From Kitasatospora acidiphila (GTDB lineage: Bacteria > Actinomycetota > Actinomycetes > Streptomycetales > Streptomycetaceae): 64,000 bases of DNA. This document shows positions 46,129 through 54,938 of the stretch, in pieces. The stretch is from positions 3,586,501 to 3,650,500 of the forward strand of contig NZ_VIGB01000003.1 of NCBI RefSeq assembly GCF_006636205.1, read 5' to 3'. The notes beneath the pieces are model-generated. The model was not told where the DNA came from. It searched no databases and worked only from the letters and a program-made list of their open reading frames with translations. Each line of letters opens with the position of its first letter. The first letter of the stretch is position 1. Made by a program: the position numbers and the translations under genes.

Positions 46129-47109
46129 TTATTCGGCGACCTTGCCGGCGGCCTCGGCCCGCAGGTCGCGGCGGAGCTCCTTGGGCAGCGAGAAGGTGAG
46201 CGTCTCCTCGGCGGTGCGCACCACCTGGACGTCGCCGAAGCCGCGCTCGGCCAGCCAGGCCAGCACGCCCTGGACCAGGATCTCCGGCACCGAGGCGCCG
46301 CTGGTCACGCTGACCGTGGTGACGCCGTCCAGCCAGGCCTCGTCCAGCTCCTCGGCGAAGTCCACCAGGTGCGCGGCCTTGGCGCCGTACTCCAGGCCGA
46401 CCTCGACCAGCCGGACCGAGTTGGAGGAGTTCTTGGAGCCGACCACGATCAGCAGGTCGGTCTCGGGGGCGATCTGCTTGACCACCACCTGGCGGTTCTG
46501 GGTGGCGTAGCAGATGTCGTCGCTCGGCGGCGAGACCAGCGCGGGGAAGCGCTTCTTCAGCTCGCCGACGGTGGCCATGGTCTCGTCCACCGAAAGGGTG
46601 GTCTGGGAGAGCCAGACGACCCTGGACTCGTCGCGCACCTGGACGTTGGCCACGTCCTCGGCGCCGTCGACCAGGTGGATCCGGTCCGGGGCCTCGCCCA
46701 TGGTGCCGACCACCTCCTCGTGGCCCTCGTGGCCAACCAGCAGGATGTCGAAGCCCTCGTCGGCGAACCGGACGGCCTCCTTGTGCACCTTGGTGACCAG
46801 CGGGCAGGTGGCGTCGATGGTGGCGAGCTTGCCGGCCTTGGCCTCGTCGTGCACCGAGGGGGCCACGCCGTGCGCCGAGAAGACCACGATCGAGCCCTCC
46901 GGCACCTCCTCCGTCTCATCGACGAAGATCGCGCCCTGCTTCTCCAGGGTCTGCACGACGTACTTGTTGTGGACGATCTGCTTGCGGACGTAGATCGGTG
47001 CCCCGTACTGCTCCAGGGCCTTCTCCACGGCGATGACGGCGCGGTCGACGCCCGCGCAGTAGCCCCGGGGGGCGGCGAGCAGGACGCGGCGCTGAGCGGT
47101 GGTCGACAT
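46129..47109 (-). CDS. ispH: 4-hydroxy-3-methylbut-2-enyl diphosphate reductase
   Basis: 326 aa. Three cluster cysteines are present in [23 protein letters not shown] and [10 protein letters not shown], with the catalytic Glu in the [25 protein letters not shown] region. Last enzyme of the MEP pathway, forming IPP and DMAPP through a [4Fe-4S] centre. The ATG has TACCAT seven bases upstream and AGGAG between, so leaderless or short-leader initiation are both possible. Confidence 0.96.
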   Translation of the reverse strand: MSTTAQRRVLLAAPRGYCAGVDRAVIAVEKALEQYGAPIYVRKQIVHNKYVVQTLEKQGAIFVDETEEVPEGSIVVFSAHGVAPSVHDEAKAGKLATIDATCPLVTKVHKEAVRFADEGFDILLVGHEGHEEVVGTMGEAPDRIHLVDGAEDVANVQVRDESRVVWLSQTTLSVDETMATVGELKKRFPALVSPPSDDICYATQNRQVVVKQIAPETDLLIVVGSKNSSNSVRLVEVGLEYGAKAAHLVDFAEELDEAWLDGVTTVSVTSGASVPEILVQGVLAWLAERGFGDVQVVRTAEETLTFSLPKELRRDLRAEAAGKVAE

Positions 47110-47116
47110 GGCTCCT

Positions 47117-47122
47117 ATGGTA
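47117..47122 (-). promoter_or_regulatory. Putative -10 (TACCAT) of ispH
   Basis: TACCAT on the minus strand, seven bases before the ispH ATG. Confidence 0.4.
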
Positions 47123-47206
47123 AGCGCGGCGCCCAGGGCCCGGGTGCCGCGCCGGAACTCCGCGGCCTGCGCGGCCGACGGGACGTCAGGTGGTGCAATC
47201 GGACCC

Positions 47207-48553
47207 GTGGTCGAACGCCCCGCCGGATCCGGCGGCCTGCACCGCAGCCTGGGCCTGCGTGACCTGGTGGTCTACGGGCTGCTCTTCATCGCCCCCATGG
47301 CACCGGTCGGGGTGTACGGGGTGCTGGACGCCAAGAGCCGGGGCGCGGTCGCGGCGGTCTACCTGGTCGCCACGGTCGCGATGGGGTTCACCGCCCTCTC
47401 GTACGCCCAGATGGTGCGTGCCGTGCCGCAGGCCGGCTCGGTGTTCGCCTACGCCCGGGCCGGGCTGGGCGAAGCCGCCGGCTTCACGGCCGGCTGGATG
47501 GCGATGCTCGACTACCTGCTGATCCCGGCGGTCGCCTACCTGTTCTCCGGGATCGCGCTGCACGCCCTGGTCCCCGGCGTGTCGCGGTGGCTCTGGACGG
47601 TGCTCGCGGTGCTGGTGACCACCGCGCTCAACCTGACCGGGGTGCGGACCGCCGCCGCGGTGGGCTTCGCGGTGCTGGCGCTGGAGGTGGCGGTGCTGGC
47701 GGTCTTCGTGGCGGCGGCGCTCGTGGCGCTGGCCCGGCACGGGGCGACCCGCCCCGCGCTGTCGCCGCTGACCGCGGTGGGCGGCTTCTCGTTCGGGGCG
47801 GTGCTGAGCGCGGTGAGCGTGGCGGTGCTGTCGTACCTGGGCTTCGACGCGATCGCCTCCTTCGTGGAGGAGGCGGTCGGCGCGTCGGCGGCGGTGGCCC
47901 GGGCGGTGCTGCTCTGCCTGTTCCTGGCCGGGGCGCTGTTCACCGTCCAGACCTATCTGGCCGCACTGCTCGAACCGGTCAGCCCGCAGCAGCTGGCCGT
48001 GCACCCGGCCGATCAGGGCACGGCCTTCTACGACACCGTGGAGAGCGCGATCGGGCACTGGCTGCACACCCTGGTCGCGGTGAGCAAGGCGATCGGGGCG
48101 GCCTTCGCGGCGCTGGCCGGGCAGGCGGCGGCCGGGCGGCTGCTGTTCGCGATGGGCCGCCAGGGGCGACTGCCGCGCGGGCTCGCCGCGGTGGACCCGG
48201 CGTCGGGCGTGCCGCGCCGGGCGCTGCTGCTGGCCGCGCTGGTGACCCTGACGGCGGCCGGCTGGGCGGCCGGGCGCAGCGACGGGCTCGACCAGCTGAC
48301 CTCGGTGGTGAACATCGGCGCGCTCACCGCGTTCGCGCTGCTGCACGCCTCGGTGATCGGGTGGTACACCGTCAAGCAGCACTCCCGGGACCGGGTGCGG
48401 CACCTGCTGCTGCCGGTGCTGGGGATCGCGGTGATCGCGGCGGTGGTCTGGCGGGCCGGCCACACGGCGCAGCTGGTGGGGGCGCTGTGGCTGCTGGCCG
48501 GGCTGGTGGTGGTCGCGGTGCAGGGGGCGGGGCCGGTGGGGCCGCGGCGGTAG
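47207..48553 (+). CDS. APC family amino acid permease
   Basis: 448 aa with about 12 membrane segments. N-terminal [30 protein letters not shown] and [20 protein letters not shown] are typical of the APC superfamily; [30 protein letters not shown] matches the helix 6-7 region. Imports or exchanges an amino acid; substrate unknown. GTG 47207 is preferred; an in-frame extension reaches 47099 but would overlap the ispH start. Confidence 0.9.
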   Translation: MVERPAGSGGLHRSLGLRDLVVYGLLFIAPMAPVGVYGVLDAKSRGAVAAVYLVATVAMGFTALSYAQMVRAVPQAGSVFAYARAGLGEAAGFTAGWMAMLDYLLIPAVAYLFSGIALHALVPGVSRWLWTVLAVLVTTALNLTGVRTAAAVGFAVLALEVAVLAVFVAAALVALARHGATRPALSPLTAVGGFSFGAVLSAVSVAVLSYLGFDAIASFVEEAVGASAAVARAVLLCLFLAGALFTVQTYLAALLEPVSPQQLAVHPADQGTAFYDTVESAIGHWLHTLVAVSKAIGAAFAALAGQAAAGRLLFAMGRQGRLPRGLAAVDPASGVPRRALLLAALVTLTAAGWAAGRSDGLDQLTSVVNIGALTAFALLHASVIGWYTVKQHSRDRVRHLLLPVLGIAVIAAVVWRAGHTAQLVGALWLLAGLVVVAVQGAGPVGPRR

Positions 48554-48611
48554 CGCGGGTGCAGGGCGCCTGGGCCCGCTCGGGGCGGTAGGCCTTGTCG
48601 GCTCGCGCGGC

Positions 48612-48617
48612 TAGCCT
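48612..48617 (+). promoter_or_regulatory. Putative -10 (TAGCCT), leaderless xseA
   Basis: TAGCCT seven bases before the xseA ATG. Confidence 0.45.
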
Positions 48618-48624
48618 CATACGC

Positions 48625-49824
48625 ATGGCCAATCCCAGCTCCCCCGAAGCCCCGCTGCCGGTCGGCAAGGTCTCCCAGCTGATCGGCGGCTGGGTCGACC
48701 GGCTCGGCGCGGTCTGGGTAGAGGGGCAGGTCACCCAGCTGAGCCGGCGGCCCGGCATGCAGTTCCTGACGCTGCGCGACCCGGAGCACGACGTCTCGTT
48801 GAGCGTCACCTGCTTCCGCGCGGTGCTCGAACCGCTCGCCGACACGCTGCACGAGGGCTCCCGGGTGATCGTGCACGCCAAGCCCGAGTGGTACACGGGC
48901 CGCGGCACCCTGTCGCTGCGCGCCACCGAGATCCGGCTCGTCGGGCTGGGCGAACTGCTGGCCCGGCTGGAGCAGTTGAAGCGGCGGCTGGCCGGCGAGG
49001 GGCTGTTCGCCGCCGAGCGCAAGCGCCCGCTGCCGTTCCTGCCGCAGTGCGTCGGGCTGGTCACCGGGCGGGCCTCGGCGGCCGAGCGGGACGTGCTGGA
49101 GGTGGCCCGGCGGCGCTGGCCGGCGGTCCGGTTCGAGGTGCGCAACGTGCTGGTGCAGGGCTCGCAGGCGGCCGGGCAGGTGGCCCGGGCGGTGCGCGAA
49201 CTGGACGGGCACCCCGGGGTGGACGTGATCATCGTGGCCCGCGGCGGCGGCAGCGTGGAGGATCTGCTCCCGTTCTCCGACGAGGAGCTGTGCCGCACCG
49301 TGGCCGCCGCCGGCACCCCGGTGGTGAGCGCGATCGGGCACGAGCCGGACCAGCCGCTGCTGGACTTCGTGGCCGACCTGCGGGCCGCCACGCCCACCGA
49401 CGCCGCCAAGCGGGTGGTACCGGACGTGGGCGAGGAGCAGGCCCGGGTGCGCCAGCTGCGCGACCGGGCCCGCCGGATGGTCAGCGACCTGGTGCGGCGG
49501 GAGCAGGCGGGCCTGGCCGGGGTGCGCAGCCGCCCCGCGCTGGCGGCGCCGCACCGGCTGCTGGACGAGCGGGGTGCCGAGCTGACGGCGCTGGTGGACC
49601 GGGCCCGGCGCACCCTCGGGCACCGGCTGGACGGCGCCGAGTCGGACCTCGGGCACCTCGCCGAGCGGGTGCTCGCGCTCTCCCCCGCCGCGACGCTGGA
49701 GCGCGGCTACGCGGTGCTGCAGCGGGCGGACGGGCAGGTGCTGACCGATCCGGCGGTGCTCTCCCCGGGCGAGCGGCTGCACGCCCGGGTGGCCGGCGGC
49801 GGCTTCGAGGTGACGGCCGAGTAG
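48625..49824 (+). CDS. xseA: Exodeoxyribonuclease VII large subunit
   Basis: 399 aa. N-terminal OB fold ([40 protein letters not shown]), catalytic-domain motifs [54 protein letters not shown] and C-terminal [18 protein letters not shown]. Degrades single-stranded DNA with XseB. Here xseB is not directly adjacent: a GNAT gene in the opposite direction lies between. Confidence 0.96.
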   Translation: MANPSSPEAPLPVGKVSQLIGGWVDRLGAVWVEGQVTQLSRRPGMQFLTLRDPEHDVSLSVTCFRAVLEPLADTLHEGSRVIVHAKPEWYTGRGTLSLRATEIRLVGLGELLARLEQLKRRLAGEGLFAAERKRPLPFLPQCVGLVTGRASAAERDVLEVARRRWPAVRFEVRNVLVQGSQAAGQVARAVRELDGHPGVDVIIVARGGGSVEDLLPFSDEELCRTVAAAGTPVVSAIGHEPDQPLLDFVADLRAATPTDAAKRVVPDVGEEQARVRQLRDRARRMVSDLVRREQAGLAGVRSRPALAAPHRLLDERGAELTALVDRARRTLGHRLDGAESDLGHLAERVLALSPAATLERGYAVLQRADGQVLTDPAVLSPGERLHARVAGGGFEVTAE

Positions 49825-49827
49825 GCG

Positions 49828-50325
49828 TCAGTCCTGGGGCCGCCGGGTGCGGGAGAGCGGCACCGAGTGCTCGGTGAAGCCGAGGCTGCGGTAGAGGCCC
49901 TCGCCGCCCTCGGTGGCGTGCAGGTCGATCCGGGTCACCCGGTGCGCGTCGAACCAGGCCAGCAGCGCCTCGGTGCAGGCCCGGGCGTAGCCGCGGCGGC
50001 GCATCGCCGGGTCGGTGCAGATGTTGAAGACGAAGCCGAACCGGCCGTCCGGGTGGCCCGGCGCGGGCAGCCGCTCCTCCAGGGTGCCGACCGCGCAGGC
50101 GGCCAGTCGGCCGGGCTGCGCCGGGTCGTCGACCACGAAGACGCCCATGGTGGTGGTCGCCGGGTCGCGCAGCCGGTCCCGCAGCATCGCCTCGGCGGTG
50201 GCCTGCCACGGGCCGGGGCGGGCCTCGCCCTGCATCGCCTCGAACATCAGCAGCCGCAGCCGGACCAGCTCGGCGGCGTCCTCGGCCGCGCCCTGCCGCA
50301 CCTCGATGGCACTCGCGTTGATCAT
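49828..50325 (-). CDS. GNAT acetyltransferase between xseA and xseB
   Basis: 165 aa. GNAT fold with VFNICTDPAMRRRGYARACTEALLAWF (CoA-binding Q/R-x-x-G-x-G/A loop) and LHATEGGEGLYRSLGF at the C-terminus. It runs against xseA (3-base gap) and is divergent from xseB. Substrate unknown. Confidence 0.92.
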   Translation of the reverse strand: MINASAIEVRQGAAEDAAELVRLRLLMFEAMQGEARPGPWQATAEAMLRDRLRDPATTTMGVFVVDDPAQPGRLAACAVGTLEERLPAPGHPDGRFGFVFNICTDPAMRRRGYARACTEALLAWFDAHRVTRIDLHATEGGEGLYRSLGFTEHSVPLSRTRRPQD

Positions 50326-50333
50326 GGGACCCG

Positions 50334-50339
50334 ACCCTA
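50334..50339 (-). promoter_or_regulatory. Putative -10 (TAGGGT), leaderless GNAT gene
   Basis: TAGGGT on the minus strand, eight bases before the ATG at 50325. Confidence 0.38.
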
Positions 50340-50367
50340 GTGGCGCGGGATTGTCGCGCCCAGCCCC

Positions 50368-50373
50368 TACCCT
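50368..50373 (+). promoter_or_regulatory. Putative -10 (TACCCT), leaderless xseB
   Basis: TACCCT six bases before the xseB ATG; it shares a short divergent region with the GNAT gene. Confidence 0.42.
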
Positions 50374-50379
50374 GAGCCC

Positions 50380-50664
50380 ATGGCAGACGAGGACGCGCAG
50401 GACACCGGGGCCGCGACCACCGAGCGTGGCTACGACGAGCTGGGCTACGAGGAGGCGCGGGACGCCCTGCTGGAGGTGGTCCGGCGGCTGGAGGCCGGCG
50501 GCACCGGGCTGGAGGAGTCGCTGGCGCTGTGGGAGCGCGGTGAGCAGCTGGCGAAGGTCTGCCAGCGCTGGCTGGACGGTGCCCGGGCCCGACTTGACGC
50601 AGCCCTGGCCGCCGAGGAGGCAGCCGAGCGGTCGGACGGCTCAGCGGTGAACGATAGGGGCTGA
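50380..50664 (+). CDS. xseB: Exodeoxyribonuclease VII small subunit
   Basis: 94 aa. The core [55 protein letters not shown] is the XseB coiled-coil hairpin. Short acidic N-terminus and a tail rich in Glu and Asp. Partner of XseA. Confidence 0.96.
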   Translation: MADEDAQDTGAATTERGYDELGYEEARDALLEVVRRLEAGGTGLEESLALWERGEQLAKVCQRWLDGARARLDAALAAEEAAERSDGSAVNDRG

Positions 50665-50713
50665 CGGCCCTCCGGCCGTCGGCGTAACCGCCGGACCAGC
50701 AACGACACCACGA

Positions 50714-50727
50714 GTGATGCAGGTCAC
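50714..50727 (+). promoter_or_regulatory. Crp-type site upstream of nitroreductase gene
   Basis: GTGATGCAGGTCAC matches the published streptomycete Crp consensus GTGN6GNCAC. It lies 100 bases before the ATG at 50828; the small palindrome TGAAAATTCA follows 20 bases later. Confidence 0.5.
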
Positions 50728-50827
50728 ATCACCCTTCGGAATGGTTGAAAATTCATTCACGTTGCACTGGCCGACGGCAAGCAGCCGGGCAGGACCCCTA
50801 ACACCGATCAGCATGAGGTGCAGCCAC

Positions 50828-51433
50828 ATGACCACCAACGAGACCCTGGTTCTCGACACCGCCGCGCAGGACCTGCTGTTCCGCGAGGCCCGCACCGCCA
50901 ACACCTTCACCGACGAGCCGGTCACCGACGAGCAGATCCAGGCGATCTACGACCTGGTCAAGTACGCGCCGACCGCGTTCAACCAGCAGCCGCTGCGGGT
51001 GGTCCTGGTGCGCAGCGCCGAGAGCCGGGCCCGCCTGGTCGAGCAGATGGCCGACGGCAACAAGGCCAAGACCGGCACCGCCCCGCTGGTCGCCATCCTG
51101 GCCGCCGACAACGAGTTCCACGAGGAGCTGCCGACCCAGCTCCCGCACTTCCCGCAGGCCAAGGACATGTTCTTCAGCGAGCGCGAGGTGCGTGAGGGCT
51201 CGGCACTGTTCAACGGCGCCCTGCAGGTCGGCTACTTCATCCTCGGCGTCCGCGCCGCCGGCCTGGCCGCCGGCCCGATGACCGGCTTCGACGCCGCCGG
51301 CATCAACAAGGAGTTCTTCGGCGACGGCGAGCACTCGGTGCTGGCCGTGGTCAACATCGGCAAGCCGGGCGATGACGCCTGGTTCCCGCGCAGCCCGCGC
51401 CTGGCCTACGACGAGGTCGTCACCACCGTCTGA
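50828..51433 (+). CDS. Nitroreductase family protein, malonic semialdehyde reductase (RutE)-like
   Basis: 201 aa. Starts LFREARTANTFTDEPVTDEQIQAIYDLVKYAPTAFNQQPLRVVLVRS, the FMN-binding region of the RutE/HadB group; LQVGYFILGVRAAGLAAGPMTGFDAAGINKEFF also fits that group. Likely an FMN-dependent NAD(P)H reductase of 3-oxopropanoate-like aldehydes or nitro compounds. No rut cluster is nearby. Confidence 0.92.
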   Translation: MTTNETLVLDTAAQDLLFREARTANTFTDEPVTDEQIQAIYDLVKYAPTAFNQQPLRVVLVRSAESRARLVEQMADGNKAKTGTAPLVAILAADNEFHEELPTQLPHFPQAKDMFFSEREVREGSALFNGALQVGYFILGVRAAGLAAGPMTGFDAAGINKEFFGDGEHSVLAVVNIGKPGDDAWFPRSPRLAYDEVVTTV

Positions 51434-51447
51434 CGCACCCCGCCGGC

Positions 51448-51506
51448 CGGATACGCCGAGGGCCTGCCACTCCATTGCCCGGAGTGGCAGGCCCTCGGCG
51501 TATCCG
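51448..51506. terminator. Very long bidirectional terminator hairpin
   Basis: Perfect 26-bp stem (51448-51473 with 51481-51506) and 7-base loop between the convergent nitroreductase and DUF4245 genes; no T-tract, so symmetric in both directions. Confidence 0.9.
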
Positions 51507-51535
51507 CGCATCCGCGCTTCCGCGCATCGGCACCG

Positions 51536-52063
51536 CTAGGGCTTGAGCGCCCCGGCCAGCTGGTCCAGCTCGTCGTACGAGGCGCTGCCGGCCACCACCG
51601 TGGTGGCGCCGTTGGCGGTCTCGGTGACCGAGCGGTAGTGGTCGCCCTGGAAGCGGGCCCACGACTGGCCGTCGATGGTCGAGGCGCCGTCGGGGACGTA
51701 GCCGGACACCACGGTCTTGAGCAGGTCGTTCTTCGGCTCGTCGCTCTGCTCGACGGAGGCGTACTTGCCGTCCGGGGTGACGAAGCCCAGGTGCCAGCCG
51801 GCGTGCCCGCCGGCGTCCGCCTGGTAGCTGACCGAGGTGGCCCGCCACTTGTCGGACAGCCCCTGCGGCGCCAGCACCGGATAGGGAGCGGCGCGCTTCG
51901 CCGAGGCGAAGGCGGCGCTGTAGTCCACCACGTGCACCGGGTCGCCATTGCTGCTGTGCGGGATCGTCACGTACGCGACCAGGGCCACGCCCATCACGGC
52001 GAGCATCGACAGGACCATGTCCCGTACGGTCTGCCGCCCTCTCGAACCACTGTTGCCTGCCAC
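51536..52063 (-). CDS. DUF4245 family membrane-anchored protein
   Basis: 175 aa from GTG 52063; ATG 52081 is an alternative. A short basic N-terminus (GSRGRQTVRDM), one membrane anchor (VLSMLAVMGVALVAYVTIP), then an extracytoplasmic domain (VVDYSAAFASAKRAAPYPVLAPQGLSDKWRATSVSY). DUF4245 proteins are actinobacterial and of unknown function. Divergent from glpX. Confidence 0.88.
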   Translation of the reverse strand: MAGNSGSRGRQTVRDMVLSMLAVMGVALVAYVTIPHSSNGDPVHVVDYSAAFASAKRAAPYPVLAPQGLSDKWRATSVSYQADAGGHAGWHLGFVTPDGKYASVEQSDEPKNDLLKTVVSGYVPDGASTIDGQSWARFQGDHYRSVTETANGATTVVAGSASYDELDQLAGALKP

Positions 52064-52279
52064 CCCCACATGGTGGCCCATTGCACGCAACCCACCGACC
52101 ACCGGGGTGGCCCCCAGGGCCGAAAACCGTCCATACCGGCGCAGACCCGCAGGTGAGCAGGACATGCGCCACAGACAGTCATCCGAGGCACAGATACGAT
52201 CGAGGGACCCTCATGAGCAGCACTCCACCAGCATGTAGTCGACTGCTCACTGGCCGTCGCGTACAGAGAGGTCACGACG

Positions 52280-53320
52280 ATGACCGCGCAGCACCCCTCC
52301 CACCTCCCGCTTTCCCTGGAGGTCGCCCCGGAGGCGCCGGACCGCAACCTGGCTCTGGAGCTCGTCCGGGTGACCGAGGCGGCGGCCATGGCCGCCGGCC
52401 GCTGGGTCGGCCGGGGCGACAAGAACGGCGCCGACGGCGCGGCCGTCAAGGCGATGCGCACCCTGGTCTCCACCGTGTCGATGAACGGCGTCGTCGTCAT
52501 CGGCGAGGGGGAGAAGGACGAGGCCCCGATGCTGTTCAACGGCGAGCGGGTCGGTGACGGCACCGGCGCCGAGTGCGACGTGGCCGTGGACCCGGTGGAC
52601 GGCACCACGCTGACCGCCAAGGGCATGAACAACGCCGTCGCCGTGCTGGCCGTCGCCGACCGCGGCACCATGTTCGACCCGAGCGCGGTCTTCTACATGG
52701 ACAAGCTGGTCGCCGGCCCCGAGGCCGCCGACTTCGTGGACATCACCGCTCCGCCGGCCGTGAACATCCGCCGGGTGGCCAAGGCCAAGGGCAGCGCGGT
52801 CGAGGACGTCACGGTCGTGGTGCTGGACCGCCCCCGCCACGACGGCCTGGTCAAGCAGATCCGCGAGGCCGGCGCCCGGATCAAGTTCATCTCCGACGGC
52901 GACGTGGCCGGTGCGATCATGGCGGCCCGCGAGGGCACCGGCATCGACCTGCTGATGGGCGTCGGCGGCACCCCGGAGGGGATCATCGCGGCCTGCGCCA
53001 TGAAGTGCATGGGCGGCGTGATCCAGGGCCGGCTGTGGCCCAAGGACGAGGCCGAGCGCCAGAAGGCGCTGGACGCCGGGCACGACCTGGACCGGGTGCT
53101 CACCACCAACGACCTGGTCAGCGGCGAGAACGTGTTCTTCGTGGCCACCGGCATCACCGACGGCGAGCTGCTGCGCGGGGTGCACTACCGCCAGGAGACC
53201 GCCACCACCAGCTCGCTGGTGATGCGCTCCAAGAGCGGCACGATCCGCCAGATCGACTCCGTCCACAGGCTCGCCAAGCTGCGGGCGTACAGCGCGATCG
53301 ACTTCGACCGGGCCAACTGA
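52280..53320 (+). CDS. glpX: Class II fructose-1,6-bisphosphatase
   Basis: 346 aa. Motifs [51 protein letters not shown] and [20 protein letters not shown] are those of GlpX; metal ligands Glu and Asp are present. Cytoplasmic gluconeogenic enzyme converting fructose-1,6-bisphosphate to fructose-6-phosphate. A GAGAGG ribosome binding site precedes the ATG. Confidence 0.96.
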   Translation: MTAQHPSHLPLSLEVAPEAPDRNLALELVRVTEAAAMAAGRWVGRGDKNGADGAAVKAMRTLVSTVSMNGVVVIGEGEKDEAPMLFNGERVGDGTGAECDVAVDPVDGTTLTAKGMNNAVAVLAVADRGTMFDPSAVFYMDKLVAGPEAADFVDITAPPAVNIRRVAKAKGSAVEDVTVVVLDRPRHDGLVKQIREAGARIKFISDGDVAGAIMAAREGTGIDLLMGVGGTPEGIIAACAMKCMGGVIQGRLWPKDEAERQKALDAGHDLDRVLTTNDLVSGENVFFVATGITDGELLRGVHYRQETATTSSLVMRSKSGTIRQIDSVHRLAKLRAYSAIDFDRAN

Positions 53321-53325
53321 GCTCC

Positions 53326-53360
53326 GCGGGGGCGGGGGCGCACGGCGCTCCCGCCCCCGC
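53326..53360. terminator. Bidirectional terminator between glpX and whiB-like gene
   Basis: 15-bp stem with one mismatch, arms GCGGGGGCGGGGGCG (53326-53340) and its complement (53346-53360), 5-base loop, filling the gap between the two convergent genes. Confidence 0.85.
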
Positions 53361-53783
53361 TCACCCGGCTATCCGCCGCCCGCGCTGCGCCGGCACCAGC
53401 TGCGCCTCCGCGCGCAGCTCCGCGGTGCGGCGGCGCCGACGGGCCAGCACCACCCGTCGCTCGGCCGCCGTCAGCCCGCCCCAGACCCCGTAGGGCTCCG
53501 GCTGGGCCAGCGCGTGCTCCCGGCAGGAGAGCAGCACCGGGCAGCCGGCGCACACCTGCTTGGCGTGCTCCTCGCGGGCCAGCCGCGCGGCCGTCGGCTC
53601 CTTGGACGGCGCGAAGAACAGCGCCGCCTCGTCCCGCCGGCAGGCGGCCGCGGTGTGCCAGGGGTTGTCGTCCAGCGGGTCGAGCCGCACCGCAGCGGGC
53701 GCGCCCTGTGGCGCGGCCCGAAGACCGCGCGACCCGTCGGCGCGGACGGCAGCTGTGGTGCTGGGCTCGATCGGGTACAGCAC
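53361..53783 (-). CDS. WhiB-family iron-sulfur transcription factor
   Basis: 140 aa. Four cysteines (48, 78, 81, 87) in the pattern C-x29-C-x2-C-x5-C bind a [4Fe-4S] cluster; GVWGG follows (tryptophan-glycine turn) and the basic C-terminus (RRVVLARRRRRTAELR) can contact DNA. WhiB-like proteins act with the main sigma factor. The N-terminus of about 40 residues before the domain is longer than usual. GTG 53783 has AGGAG six bases upstream. Confidence 0.94.
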   Translation of the reverse strand: MLYPIEPSTTAAVRADGSRGLRAAPQGAPAAVRLDPLDDNPWHTAAACRRDEAALFFAPSKEPTAARLAREEHAKQVCAGCPVLLSCREHALAQPEPYGVWGGLTAAERRVVLARRRRRTAELRAEAQLVPAQRGRRIAG

Positions 53784-53845
53784 GGCGACTCCTGGGCACT
53801 CGGGGGAAGGGCTCGCGTCACCGCCCGGCCGCCGCCCCCGAGGCG

Positions 53846-53875
53846 TCAGTACGCCGCCTGACCGCAGCCGTTCAA
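53846..53875 (-). promoter_or_regulatory. Possible sigma-70-type promoter of whiB-like gene
   Basis: TTGAAC (53870-53875), 18-base spacer, TACTGA (53846-53851) on the minus strand, 60 bases upstream of the GTG. Confidence 0.4.
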
Positions 53876-54094
53876 GTAACGATGTGCCACAGGAATTACC
53901 CCGCGCGCTTGGGGTTCATGCACACCGTGGTCACCCGGCGACAGCCTGCACTCGCATCAACACCGAGTGCCTGACCGGCAGTTGACGGAACTCGGGAATC
54001 CGCGAGTGCGCAGGTCACAGCCACTCCGGGGCCACGCGCCCGCGCACGCCCCACCGCTGTCGAGCCCCGCCCCGAGCCCCCTCGGGCGACCCCC

Positions 54095-54838
54095 TCAGCT
54101 TCCCAGCTGCCGCCGCACCCACTCCTTGAGCTTCGCCCCGCGCTTGGGCTTGGCCTCCACCCCGCCCAGCACCGCCGAGCCCTTGACCCGCACCACCGGG
54201 GCATGCGGATCGGCCGCGGTCTGCTCCCGCACGTCGAAGCCGCCGAAGATGCCGAAGCCCTCGCCGATCAGCGTCACGTTCTCCGGCACCTTGATGTCGA
54301 TCCCGCCGCAGAACGTGTTCGCCACGATCAGCACCTCGGGCGACTCGAACACCGCGTCGCTGAGGTCCAGGTCGATCCCGCCGAAGACCGCGGTCGCCCG
54401 GATCTCCGAGCCCACCTGCCAGCGCCCCTTGCGGGAGACCCCGCCGAACGCCGTCCACAGGCTGATCGGCTCCTGCCGCGCCGGCGGCCGCGGCGCCGGC
54501 GCTCCGGCCGCCGCCGGACCCACGGCCGAGCGCTCGGCGGTGAGCGGCTGGTGGTTGGGCAGGTCCCGGGTGAGCGGCACCAACTCGCCCAGCGTGCGGG
54601 CGTGGTAGGCGGCGTCGAGCCGCTCGGCGTGCTCGTCGGCGGTCAGCCGGCCCTCGGCGTAGGCGTCACGCAGCAGCTCGGCGATCCGCTCCCGGTCCGC
54701 GTCCGAGGCGCGCAGCTCGGCCTCGGCCACCCGGTTCGCGGGCGGCTGCGAGCCCTTGGCCAGCGGCACCGGCTGGTCGCTCGGTGGCATCGGCTGGTCC
54801 GGACGAGGTTCGGGCTGATCCGACGGCGAGGTGTCCAC
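54095..54838 (-). CDS. DUF1707 / LiaF-like domain protein
   Basis: 247 aa from GTG 54838. N-terminal Pro-rich stretch, DUF1707 (LRASDADRERIAELLRDAYAEGRLTADEHAERLDAAYHARTLGEL), linker, and a C-terminal beta-helix-like LiaF domain (ATAVFGGIDLDLSDAVFESPEVLIVANTFCGGIDIKVPENV, GSAVLGGVEAKP). No membrane segment, unlike LiaF. Probably a cytoplasmic envelope-stress-related protein. GTG 54844 is an alternative, but TAGGCT then touches the start codon. Confidence 0.88.
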   Translation of the reverse strand: MDTSPSDQPEPRPDQPMPPSDQPVPLAKGSQPPANRVAEAELRASDADRERIAELLRDAYAEGRLTADEHAERLDAAYHARTLGELVPLTRDLPNHQPLTAERSAVGPAAAGAPAPRPPARQEPISLWTAFGGVSRKGRWQVGSEIRATAVFGGIDLDLSDAVFESPEVLIVANTFCGGIDIKVPENVTLIGEGFGIFGGFDVREQTAADPHAPVVRVKGSAVLGGVEAKPKRGAKLKEWVRRQLGS

Positions 54839-54844
54839 GATCAC

Positions 54845-54850
54845 AGCCTA
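54845..54850 (-). promoter_or_regulatory. Putative -10 (TAGGCT), leaderless DUF1707 gene
   Basis: TAGGCT on the minus strand, six bases before GTG 54838. Confidence 0.42.
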
Positions 54851-54938
54851 GGGGGTGTGCCCACGCGACCGGGAGCCAAGTTCTACGCTGGAGGACGCTT
54901 CGCCGACGCAGCACCACCACCTCGTTGAAGGACCTCGC

